A DNA stretch of 64,000 nucleotides from Pelethenecus sp045127955 (GTDB lineage: Bacteria > Bacillota_I > Bacilli_A > Acholeplasmatales > Anaeroplasmataceae), in contig JBGVRA010000030.1 of the NCBI GenBank assembly GCA_045127955.1, forward strand, positions 33,163 to 97,162, given 5' to 3'. Position numbers and translations under genes: made by a program. Of the stretch, positions 53,329 to 63,100 are shown piece after piece (within the stretch, counting starts at the first letter, position 1; each line of letters starts with the position of its first letter). Below the pieces are notes generated by a model. The model was not told the DNA's origin, made no database searches, and saw nothing but the letters and a program-made list of their open reading frames with translations.

Positions 53329-54117
53329 ATGGAAAAACAACAAGAAAATAAAAAAACTCCTACTCATGAAGTCATGAAGACTGAAGATGGAAAGAAGATT
53401 ATGATATCTATTAAAGGACTTCATAAGTCATATGGACAAAAACAAGTTCTTAAGGGTGTTAATTTAGAAGTTTATGAAGGTGAATTGTTTGGATTTTTAG
53501 GTCGTAATGGTATTGGTAAATCTACAACAATTGACTGTATGATTGGATCTAAAAAATTCAATAGCGGTGAAATCATACTTAATGGTTATGATGTTACTGT
53601 TGATCCTATTTTAGCTAAGAGTTCTTTTGGTTATGTTGCGTCAGAACCTACATGTTATGAGGTTATGACTGGATATGATTTTTTAGAATTTGTAGCTAGT
53701 ATATATGGTTTAAGTGAAAAAGAGTTTAAGGGAAATTATACATACCTTATGAATAGATTAGTTTTAAAAGAAGAAGATTTATATCATCCAATTTCTAATT
53801 ATTCACATGGTATGAAACAAAAGATTTGTCTTATTGCTTCACTTTTACATAATCCAGACATCTGGATTTTAGATGAGCCTACAGTTGGTCTTGATATTAT
53901 GGCTGTAGAGGCTTTAAAAAAGATGATGAGAGAATATGCAAATCATGGTAAATGTGTGTTTGTTACATCTCATAATATTGAACTAGTAGCAAAGCTATGT
54001 GATAGAGTTGCTATAGTTAATAATGGTGTTGTTGTTGAGCTTATTGATTTAAATAGAAATCCTAATAAGCGTCTTCAATTATCAAGAATATTTATGGATA
54101 CTTATGGAGGTAGATAA
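53329..54117 (+). CDS. ABC transporter ATP-binding protein (ABC-2 exporter class)
   Basis: 262 residues with Walker A FLGRNGIGKSTTIDCMIG (about 57-74), Q-loop region GYVASEPTCYEVMTGYDFL, signature YSHGMKQKICLIASLL, Walker B IWILDEPTVGLD and switch VTSHNIE. The class matches DrrA/CcmA/NatA exporters. The signature reads SHGMKQK, a common variant. ATG 53,329 is used, with GGTAGGTG upstream and 2 bases after the previous stop. It pairs with the permease encoded next. It may export a surface component made by this operon, or serve assembly. Confidence 0.92.
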   Translation: MEKQQENKKTPTHEVMKTEDGKKIMISIKGLHKSYGQKQVLKGVNLEVYEGELFGFLGRNGIGKSTTIDCMIGSKKFNSGEIILNGYDVTVDPILAKSSFGYVASEPTCYEVMTGYDFLEFVASIYGLSEKEFKGNYTYLMNRLVLKEEDLYHPISNYSHGMKQKICLIASLLHNPDIWILDEPTVGLDIMAVEALKKMMREYANHGKCVFVTSHNIELVAKLCDRVAIVNNGVVVELIDLNRNPNKRLQLSRIFMDTYGGR

Positions 54118-54119
54118 TT

Positions 54120-55715
54120 GTGTTAGCTCTATTGGCTAAGGATTTCAAGTTAATATTTGCTAGTGGATTAGATCTAAAAAGAAGAATTATTTCTACTATT
54201 TTTAGTGCAATAGTTTTACTTGGGGTCGTAGCTGTTGAGACTTTTATCTTCTCCACTATCTTAACGAAAATTAAAGATTATAATCAAGCTCCTATTGCTT
54301 TCTTAACATTATTCTTATTTATTGTTTCTGTATTAATGATTATTATGGGTGTGTTTAATGCTAAGAAGTTGTTCTTTAATGAAAAGGATATTGAGCAATT
54401 AACTAAATATCCTATTTCTAATGAAGAGGTTATTTTCTCAAAATTAATTTTCTTATTTATATTACAATATATGAGTACGTTTTTATTTACGTTTCCTATA
54501 TTTATATCTTATGGTATTATTTTTAGAAGAAGTGCAATGTTTTTCTACACTGCATTATTCTATCCTATTATGACCTTCTTATTTGAAGGTGGAATTATTC
54601 TATTATTAGTATATCCATTTAAGATGATTACTGATTTTTTAAAGAAGCATTTGATTGTTCAGTTTGTTGTTAGTATGGTTATTATTTTTGGCTTATGTTT
54701 AGTCTATGGTAAGGTTTTAGATTTATTTGTTCAAATTGTTGCTACTAATAACTTAAATGCTTTGTTAAGTACTGATTTTATTAATTTCTTAATTAAGATG
54801 CGAAGTTATTTCTTCCCTGTTAATTTTATAACTGATTATTTAATTAATGGTCGAGTTAGTCAGTTATTACCATTTTTCTGTATCTCTTTAGGTGTTTTAT
54901 CACTTGGTTTATCTGTTAGTGTTATTGCATTTAATTATTTTAGAAATATGGTTATTCATGATAAGACTAATTACGATAAGAAACATGAATTAAAGACTAT
55001 GAGTTTAAATAAAGCATTATTAAAGAAAGAATTAATTTTAATTTTTAAGGATTCTAATTATATTTTCTCTTTTACAGGTTTACTTATTGTTCAACCTTTA
55101 CTTGCTTATTTAGTTGTGTATTCTTTAAATATGGTGTTTGAATCTGGTACTTTCTCATATTATATTTCAATGCTTCCTAATTTCATTCCTTTATTGGATA
55201 TATTACTTGTTATGTTATTTACTCTTGTTATTAATCAAGGTGCAAATACTTATATTCAAATGGAAGATAAAAATATTAGATTAATGAAAAGTATTCCGGT
55301 AAGTCCATTTAGACAATTATTTATAAAGGCTATTTTACCGTTTACTTTATCTGTTATATCTCTTATTATTACTTTATTTGTTTTATGGGTTACTAAAACA
55401 ATATCAATTAGAACTTTAGTATTTGGTTTTATCTTAACTTTAGTTTTACTTGTTATTTTTGATATAGTATCAATGTATGAAGAATTAAAGATTAGAAGAA
55501 ATAAGCCTAGATCTACATTTGTATCTACGATGTATTCTTACTTACTTCCTATTACTTATTTCTTTGTTACTGTTGTTAGTTCATTCTTTGGTGCTTCAAT
55601 ATTCTTGGTGTACTTGCTTGGACTTTTAGTGTTTGTGTTGCTTGGTATTCCGTTTGTTATTAATTTTAAGAAACGTGTTAAGAGTTTATTTATGGATTTG
55701 GAAGTGGTGAACTAG
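54120..55715 (+). CDS. ABC exporter permease (ABC-2-like, 12-helix type)
   Basis: 531 residues, highly hydrophobic with roughly twelve membrane helices in two sets (about 20-280 and 310-525) joined by a short charged loop. This length and the EKDIEQLTKYPISNEEVIFS and EDKNIRLMKSIPVSPFRQL segments, each following a long amphipathic helix, resemble the large ABC permeases of the YtrC/EcsB-like group in Bacilli. The start is GTG at 54,120, two bases after the ATPase stop, with GGAGG 9 bases upstream. Together with the upstream ATPase it should form one exporter. Confidence 0.85.
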   Translation: MLALLAKDFKLIFASGLDLKRRIISTIFSAIVLLGVVAVETFIFSTILTKIKDYNQAPIAFLTLFLFIVSVLMIIMGVFNAKKLFFNEKDIEQLTKYPISNEEVIFSKLIFLFILQYMSTFLFTFPIFISYGIIFRRSAMFFYTALFYPIMTFLFEGGIILLLVYPFKMITDFLKKHLIVQFVVSMVIIFGLCLVYGKVLDLFVQIVATNNLNALLSTDFINFLIKMRSYFFPVNFITDYLINGRVSQLLPFFCISLGVLSLGLSVSVIAFNYFRNMVIHDKTNYDKKHELKTMSLNKALLKKELILIFKDSNYIFSFTGLLIVQPLLAYLVVYSLNMVFESGTFSYYISMLPNFIPLLDILLVMLFTLVINQGANTYIQMEDKNIRLMKSIPVSPFRQLFIKAILPFTLSVISLIITLFVLWVTKTISIRTLVFGFILTLVLLVIFDIVSMYEELKIRRNKPRSTFVSTMYSYLLPITYFFVTVVSSFFGASIFLVYLLGLLVFVLLGIPFVINFKKRVKSLFMDLEVVN

Positions 55716-58175
55716 ATGAAAAAGAAGAATTTAATAATTTTATTAATGATACCTTTTATCATTGCGTTACTTGGTATTGTTACTATTAATACTACTTTCA
55801 ATTTAATAGAAAATGATATCCTTGGTATCGACTGGAATTACAGTGATATGGAAGGATTTAAGATGAGTAATGGTAGATATCAGTTAGAGGCTACTCCTAT
55901 TATTCAAAGTAAATACCCTGCATCTTTAGGTAATAATCTTGTATGGAGTGTTGAAAATAAGAATGAGGAAGAAGAAACTCATGCTGAAATTATTCATGAA
56001 GGTAATATTTTCTATTTAAAGACTATTAGTATTGGTGAAGTTATTATTACTTGTTCTAATGAAAAGGGTAATATCTTTAGACAAATGACTGGTGTTATTT
56101 ATGATAATGGTGTTATTTTGGTTAATGCTAAGGCTTTAAGTAGTCAAAATAATATTGATAATAAGTTATATTATGGTGAATATAATTTAGTTGATAATAA
56201 AAAAGAAAAAGCAACTATTGAATATGATATCCAAACTGTTCCTGCTAGTTTAGCTGAACAAGTTAAGATTAAAGATATTACTGATAATATCGAATTTAAC
56301 TTAGAAGAAGGAATTGTGTCTATTATATCTGGTGGGGATTCTCATATTACACTTGGTGTTGATAATGAGATGATTGCAAAAGATGTTACGATTAGTTTTG
56401 GTGTTGTTGAAGATGGTGTTAATGTTTATAACTATGATGAATTGTTATATTGTACTAATAAGTCTGTATACGGTGAACCTATTGTATTAAGAAAATCATT
56501 TGAATCTTTAGAAAATGCTTATGTCATGAATGGTGGGAACGTCGTTTTAAAAAATGGTGAACCTGTTAAGAAAAGTGATTCTATTGAACTTTTTGGTCAT
56601 TATAATTTAAAGACAAAAAAATATAGTTTTGATAAAGAGATTTATTCATTTGAAACCACATTTAATCAAGATTATATTCTTGAATGGAATAAATTTGCTG
56701 ATCGTAACTTCAAATATGATCGTATTGAAAATTATATTAATGTTGGATTACGTGTTCAAAAGAGTATTTATGGTAATGGATTTACTATTAATCTTCATAA
56801 TTTAACTTACCCTTATGGTGAAATGGAAGTTAAAGATGATAATGGTAATATTCAATATGTACCTAATTTAACTAATGATAATTTATTTAGAGGTCCTCGT
56901 CCATTCTATACTTTAGGTGATCCTAATAAGTTACCTTTAGTTACAGCTTATGGTCAAGATAATATTGGTGTATATTTAGATGGTGATGATATTGTTATGA
57001 ACGATGTCTACATCAAGAATTGTGATTATGGTAATAATCTAACTAACCTTGATACTGTTGGTACTGTTGTTGAGGTTAATGGTGATAATATAACTATTTC
57101 TAATAGTAGACTTGCTAATGGTAAGCATGTTTTAAGAAGTTATTCATCTATGAATTTAACTTTAAAAAATTCAATGTTTAGTGATGCTAGAAACTTCCTA
57201 GTTGAATTTGGTACTAATGAACTTATTAGACCAGATGATAATAAAAGAAGTACTTATATTACTTCAGCCGGTGGTCAAGTAGAAGATACGATTGTTAATT
57301 ATTTTAAGAATGGTGAAAAAAATATTGAATATGCCGACCAAATAGTTACAGAGTATCTTGGAGGAAGTTTTAGTAATAAGGCTTTAATGAAAAATTCATT
57401 ACTATCAATGCAAGATGCATTAAATGATCCTAGTGTTGAAGGACAATTTAAAGGTAGTGCTGAAATTATTGATTGTGTATTTTATAGAAGTGGTATTGCC
57501 TCTATAGTTTTAGAAAATTTATTTAATGGTCCTTACCTTTATAGCAATATACCATCAACAATAGGTAATATTTTTTCTAAACTACAATCTGAAGATGATA
57601 GACCTATTATTCCACTTGAACCTAATAAGGTTTCAGGACAATCTTATCCTGTTTCTGTAAATATTAGTGGAAATACTAGATTCTATGATTATAAGAAAGT
57701 ATCTCAATTTGATTTGACTGGACTAATTGATGAAAATATTTCTAAAATTGCAAATTCAATTGTTGAGCAAGAAGTAAGTATTGATATTGATGATATATTC
57801 CCTTTAAAACCTATCTTATTAAATCAAGCTAGATCAAGTGTTATTATAAAAGAAGTTAACGGAGAAACTAATAATTATATTAATGTTCCGATTGCTTATT
57901 ATGGTGGTGGTGCTAACTACTCGGTTATAACATATGATGGATATAATTTAGGTAATTATTTAACTGACGACATTATTATTGACTTAGTTGATAATTATCT
58001 TGATTTACCTCCAGGGTCTGGTATGATGGGGACTGTTAAAAATATGATGGTTAAAACAGTTACAACTGTTGCAGGTTTTGATCCATTTAAGTTTGTTTGT
58101 ACAACTGGTGATGGATATTTATTTGGTGAAACACCTAGTGTTTCAGATTTAAAAGCTAATGCTAAAGGAGCGTAG
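55716..58175 (+). CDS. Membrane-anchored extracellular protein with beta-helix region
   Basis: 819 residues with an N-terminal anchor helix (NLIILLMIPFIIALLGIV) lacking a lipobox. About 40-230 is Ig-like beta structure resembling a Big domain (NNLVWSVENKN ... YLKTISIGEVIITCS). From about 390 to 640 come repeated short strands with alternating hydrophobics and Asn turns (NIGVYLDGDDIVMNDVYIKN, NITISNSRLANG, NLTLKNSMFSDARNFLVEFG), the pattern of a right-handed parallel beta-helix, a common glycan-binding or lyase fold. No catalytic site is recognised. It begins immediately after the permease stop and is followed 5 bases on by a lipoprotein gene. Probably a structural or adhesive component of the same surface system. 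Confidence 0.75.
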   Translation: MKKKNLIILLMIPFIIALLGIVTINTTFNLIENDILGIDWNYSDMEGFKMSNGRYQLEATPIIQSKYPASLGNNLVWSVENKNEEEETHAEIIHEGNIFYLKTISIGEVIITCSNEKGNIFRQMTGVIYDNGVILVNAKALSSQNNIDNKLYYGEYNLVDNKKEKATIEYDIQTVPASLAEQVKIKDITDNIEFNLEEGIVSIISGGDSHITLGVDNEMIAKDVTISFGVVEDGVNVYNYDELLYCTNKSVYGEPIVLRKSFESLENAYVMNGGNVVLKNGEPVKKSDSIELFGHYNLKTKKYSFDKEIYSFETTFNQDYILEWNKFADRNFKYDRIENYINVGLRVQKSIYGNGFTINLHNLTYPYGEMEVKDDNGNIQYVPNLTNDNLFRGPRPFYTLGDPNKLPLVTAYGQDNIGVYLDGDDIVMNDVYIKNCDYGNNLTNLDTVGTVVEVNGDNITISNSRLANGKHVLRSYSSMNLTLKNSMFSDARNFLVEFGTNELIRPDDNKRSTYITSAGGQVEDTIVNYFKNGEKNIEYADQIVTEYLGGSFSNKALMKNSLLSMQDALNDPSVEGQFKGSAEIIDCVFYRSGIASIVLENLFNGPYLYSNIPSTIGNIFSKLQSEDDRPIIPLEPNKVSGQSYPVSVNISGNTRFYDYKKVSQFDLTGLIDENISKIANSIVEQEVSIDIDDIFPLKPILLNQARSSVIIKEVNGETNNYINVPIAYYGGGANYSVITYDGYNLGNYLTDDIIIDLVDNYLDLPPGSGMMGTVKNMMVKTVTTVAGFDPFKFVCTTGDGYLFGETPSVSDLKANAKGA

Positions 58176-58180
58176 ATTAT

Positions 58181-59494
58181 ATGAAAAGAATTAAATTAAT
58201 CTTATCCATATTTATGCTAGCTTTATTAACTTTTGGGTTAGTAAGCTGTGGTGGATTTATAGCTGAAGAAAGTGTTGTAATAACTGATATTAAGATTACA
58301 CCAAAAGATGATGGTACTGGATCTAATATTACAATAATTACTTTAGTTAATGGAGAATATGAAGAAGAGCATAAATTCTTTGTAGCAAACGGAGATAAAG
58401 GTGATACTGGTGAATCAGGTAATGGTATTGCAGGTATAACTTATGCTCCTAGTTTAGATAATAAGTCAACTATATGTACTATTACATTTACTGATGAAGA
58501 AATTGAACCAAAGCAAATTGAAATTCCTAATGGTTCTTCAATTGCAAGTGTATATACATCACCTGATGATGAAACTGGTGGTACAGTTGTTAATTTTGTT
58601 TTAGAAAATGGAACTGAACTTGCTCCTATCTTAGTACCTAAGGGTAATGATGGTAAGGATGGTAAAGACGGTGTTGGTATTAAAGAAATTAAACCAACTG
58701 TTGATCCTGAAACTGGAAATACTATTGTTGAAATTACTTTAACTGATGAAGAAGCAACTAAATCAACTATTACTATTAATAAGGGTACTGATGGTAAGGG
58801 GATTGATGCAATTATTGGTACTGAAACTGGTGATAAATATCTATTAACTATTTATTATACTACTGGTGATCCTGAAACTATCGAATTTAATAAGCCTAAT
58901 CCTAATGAATGGTTCCAAGGTAATACATCTCCAAATCCTTCTTTAGGTAGAGATGGTGATTATTATTTTGATATTACTAGCAAAAATATTTATGCAAAAT
59001 ATAATGGCGAATGGAATACTGTAGTTTCATTTAATAGTAGTGATAAGAGATATCGAGTATCTTTTGATGCTAATGGAGGTACGATTAAAGGATTCACATC
59101 ATTTAATTTACCTAATGGTCAAAGCTTTTACTCTTATGGATATAATATTCCTACTGCTGAAAGAGATGGTTATGAATTCTTAGGTTGGTATACTACTAAG
59201 AATCCTTCAGTTATTAATGGCGCATTTACTGATTTAACTATTGTTGTTAGTGAAATGGAATTATTTGCTCAATGGGATGCAAAATCTTACGAAGTTACAT
59301 TTAATACTATGGGTGGAGATGAAATTTCTCCTATGGTATTAGAATATGAAACATTATTAACTGATATTGTGCCTACTAAGTCTGGTTATAAATTTGTTGG
59401 TTGGTTTACATCTAATACTTTTATCGCAGAAGATCAAGTATTTAAGGTTCCTGCCAAAGATGTAACTTTATACGCTAAGTGGATTAGCGAATAA
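58181..59494 (+). CDS. Surface lipoprotein with Gly-X-Y tracts and InlB-type repeats
   Basis: 437 residues. Lipobox LVSC at the end of the signal peptide. The middle has three short collagen-like tracts (NGDKGDTGESGNG, KGNDGKDGKDGVG, KGTDGKG) separated by similar beta units of about 65-75 residues, each carrying a TxxxITLT/TFTDEE-type strand. The C-terminal third has two InlB B-repeat (Flg_new) domains with the hallmarks VSFDANGGTIKG, GYEFLGWYT and VTFNTMGGDEI, YKFVGWFT, LYAKW. Such proteins are adhesins or linkers on Bacillota surfaces. AAGGAG precedes the ATG. Confidence 0.85.
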   Translation: MKRIKLILSIFMLALLTFGLVSCGGFIAEESVVITDIKITPKDDGTGSNITIITLVNGEYEEEHKFFVANGDKGDTGESGNGIAGITYAPSLDNKSTICTITFTDEEIEPKQIEIPNGSSIASVYTSPDDETGGTVVNFVLENGTELAPILVPKGNDGKDGKDGVGIKEIKPTVDPETGNTIVEITLTDEEATKSTITINKGTDGKGIDAIIGTETGDKYLLTIYYTTGDPETIEFNKPNPNEWFQGNTSPNPSLGRDGDYYFDITSKNIYAKYNGEWNTVVSFNSSDKRYRVSFDANGGTIKGFTSFNLPNGQSFYSYGYNIPTAERDGYEFLGWYTTKNPSVINGAFTDLTIVVSEMELFAQWDAKSYEVTFNTMGGDEISPMVLEYETLLTDIVPTKSGYKFVGWFTSNTFIAEDQVFKVPAKDVTLYAKWISE

Positions 59495-59536
59495 TTATGA
59501 ATGATTATAGTCTCAATAGAAAGGAGGACTACTGCT

Positions 59537-60127
59537 ATGAAAAGAAAAATTAAATTATCTATCTTATCGTTTTTAAGTTTTGTTTCGATGTTTTCTGTGG
59601 GTTTTGCATCATGGACAATAACTGGTGGTAGTTCTTCAAATGAGACTACAAGCTCGATAGCTGTAGATAAAGTTGAAAGACCTACACTTGTTACTATTAA
59701 TATTACAGAAGAATTACAATATTTTGGTAATGGTTTTGTTGATGGTGGTAATGATTTAAAAGCAACTGCAATTGTTAATTTGGATAATTGTGTTAGTTAT
59801 TTACTTGATGATGATATTACATCTGCTAAAATAGCAGTTGAAATTTCATTAGATTACGTTAGTGGTCTTATAAAGGATAATTACTTAACTAGTCTTGCGA
59901 AGTTGGAAATTATTGATAAAGAAGGTATAACAGTTGTTGATAATACTGTTTATATCAATATAGATAACACATCAAGTGGTGCTGTTTCTTTTGATATCAC
60001 TTATACATTTAATATGAGTGATAGTGATAAAGATAATTATTTTAAAGAAGGTTCTATCCTATTTAATAATGATGTCTTTGTTATCATAGGTGAAATAAGC
60101 GTTGAACGCGAATTTAGTACAGAATAG
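59537..60127 (+). CDS. TasA/camelysin-like secreted protein 3 (SipW-type signal peptide)
   Basis: 196 residues, the third SipW-substrate-like protein of the operon. Signal: KRKIKLSILSFLSFVSMFSV then GFASWTITGGSSS. The mature part is shorter than in paralogues 1 and 2 and more diverged (TSSIAVDKVERPTLVTINI ... NLDNCVSYLLDD), so it may be a minor or cap subunit. ATG 59,537 is chosen: AAGGAGG lies at 59,521-59,527, and the upstream in-frame ATG at 59,501 has no ribosome binding site. The giant repeat protein starts 11 bases downstream. Confidence 0.82.
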   Translation: MKRKIKLSILSFLSFVSMFSVGFASWTITGGSSSNETTSSIAVDKVERPTLVTINITEELQYFGNGFVDGGNDLKATAIVNLDNCVSYLLDDDITSAKIAVEISLDYVSGLIKDNYLTSLAKLEIIDKEGITVVDNTVYINIDNTSSGAVSFDITYTFNMSDSDKDNYFKEGSILFNNDVFVIIGEISVEREFSTE

Positions 60128-60138
60128 GAGGTATTAAT

Positions 60139-63100
60139 ATGAGAAAGAAACTTGGATTACTTATAACTGCAATATTAATACCTTTTATTATTTTTGCGGT
60201 TAATGCTATTTGGTTAATTATTGATGATGTTACTTCATCAGGATCATCATCAGATTACATTGAAGTTAGTTATGATGAAACTCAAACTACAACTTATAAT
60301 GCTAATGTTCAGTCTATTACTATTAATGGTGATAATGCTTCATGTTTAACATATTATTATGAAGCAAAAGTTATTAATGGTGCTTTAGGTATTCCTGAAG
60401 GAGCAACTCCAGTATCAACTACTGGTGTAACTAATGCTGGTCAGTATTATGTTGAAGTTTATTATGGAACTGAAATTGAATCTAGTACTAAACTTACTAA
60501 GGTTTTCTTTGATGTTCAACCTAAGACCATTTATATAACTGTACTTAATAATTCTATTATGTATGGTGAAGAGTTAGATGGTAAAGGTATTGAATTTATG
60601 GACAAAGAAGGAAATGAATTGTTAGGTTCTGATTCAATTGGTGATTTATCAAATATTGAATATGAATTTGCTTCTTTAAAAGCAAATCCTAGTTTTATTT
60701 ACGTCGTTAAATCAGATAACGGCTCTTATTTGTCTTATGCGGATGAAATTATTCCTGTTCTTTCTAATCCAAATTATAATATTATGTATGGTGAAGATGG
60801 TACTGACTATGGTGATTTAGAGATTACTAGTCGTAATATTGGTATAAAATGGGATAATGTTTTAGAATTTACTTATAATGGTGATGTTCAACACCCTACT
60901 GCAGAAGCTTATGGCAATTTTGCTTATAGTGATACTGCAAGTGATATTGGTGTTAAGTATTTTGATTTAGATGGTAATGTTGTGTCTTATAAAGATGCAA
61001 GTAATTCTAAATATACTATCACTGCTAAATCGGAAAATAATAATTATTACTTTGAAGGTAGTAATTTAAATATAGAATACAAAATTAATAAAAAAGAATT
61101 AACTATCAATTGGGGAGAAATTACTGCTCCTAACTTTAGTTATATTTATGATAGAACACCTAAATATAGTGGCCCTACATTTAATGGTGTTGTTAGTGGA
61201 GAAAATCTTACTCCAGAAGTTGAATATTATAAGAACGGTGTTAAGGTTACTGATTTAATTGATGGTAAGCCTTATCGTGCTGGTACTTATACAGTTAAGG
61301 TTATTGGTATGATTGCTGGTGATGATACTAAGACTAGTAACTATACTATTGATCATTTATCAAGTGATGAATTACAATATAGTTTCACTATTAAACCTAA
61401 GGCTATTCAATTATCATGGGATAAGGATGCTTACTATTATGATGGTTCATCTAAACAACCTATTGCAAGTTTAGTTACTGGATATGGTTTTGTTGATGGT
61501 GATAGTGTTGATATTGAAGAAGGTATTGCAAGTGGAATAGAGGCAAAGAATGCTTCTACATATTATGCAACTGCAACTATTACTGGTACTGATAAAGATA
61601 ACTATGTTATTTATAGTGATTTAAGTAGTAATCATGCAATGCATCAATTTGTTATTAATAAACAAAAGATTACTATTACATATAATTATAATAATGGAAC
61701 TCATTTCTTATTTAATTCATATGATAGAAGTTATAACGATATGTATGGATTATATCCTGATATTTTATCTATTACAGGTTTAACTGATGATGGAACTAGA
61801 AATTATAGTGTTGGTTCATTTGATTTAAGTTCTTTAGCATCAGGTAATGCATCATTAGATGTAACATATACAAATGCATCTCCATTTAATATTTTAGTAA
61901 CTGGTATTACTAATAAAGCTAATGCTAATATGGCTGGTGCTAAGTTATATGATGATGAATTCTATAACTATAATGCAACTTTATCTGAAGTTGATTTAAA
62001 TAACTATGAATTAGTAAGTGGTAATACTTGTCAAGTTAAGATTAAACAAGTAGAAGGTGGTGTTACTTCAACATCTACTTTAGCTTTAGCTAGAACTACT
62101 ATTTCAAAACAATTTACTTATAATAAAGCTCATAATTCAATTGAATTTATCTTCGATGCATCATACTTAAAGGGTAATGATAGTGTTGATATGTTTAAGA
62201 TTTTAGTTGAATTATATGATTCAAATAGTTCATTATTAGAAGAAACAGTTAACGCTGGTACTTACCATGTTAAGACAGTTTCTATTAAGATGCTTGATGG
62301 AGATTATTCTAACTATGACTTAACAGGTAATGAATTAGATTTATATTACGAAATTTTACCTCGTATTTTAAATATTAATTGGAATACAACTCAAGATGGT
62401 ATGTCATATACTGATAATTTACGTCAATTTGTTTATAGTGGCTTACCTCAATATCCATACGCAACACTTCCTACTGCAGTAAGTGGTAGTGATACAGGTG
62501 TTATGGCTGGTGATATTGTTAATGCTGGTACATATTCTAACTATGGTACAAATGCTGGTAGTTATGATGTTAACCTTACATCATTTACTGTTTCAGGTGA
62601 TACTTTAGCTTCTAACTATAAGTTACCAGATGTAACTAGTCAAAATTATAAGATTAATAAAGCTAAGTTAACTATTACTGCAAGTGATTATAAGGTTACT
62701 TATGGTGATGTTTTACCTACATATTTAGTTTCTTATTCTGGATTTGTAAATGGTGAAACTTCTAGTGTATTAGATAACCCAGTTACTACAACAGCTAACT
62801 ATAAATTATATGATAATGTTGGTAGTGGTTTATATACTATTACTCCAACTGCATTAGAAGATAATAACTATGAATTTATCTTTGAAACTGGTAAGTTAAC
62901 AGTAGAAAGAAGATTAGTAGGTATTAGTTTAGATTCAAGTTCTAAATTAGTATATACAGGTAAGAGTCAATCTGCTCCTTATAAATTATCTAATATTGTT
63001 AATAACGATTCTATTAACGTAACATTTGATAAGAGTGGATTAAATGCTGGATCTCATACTGTTAATGTATTATCAATTGATAATGATAATTATGTATTTA

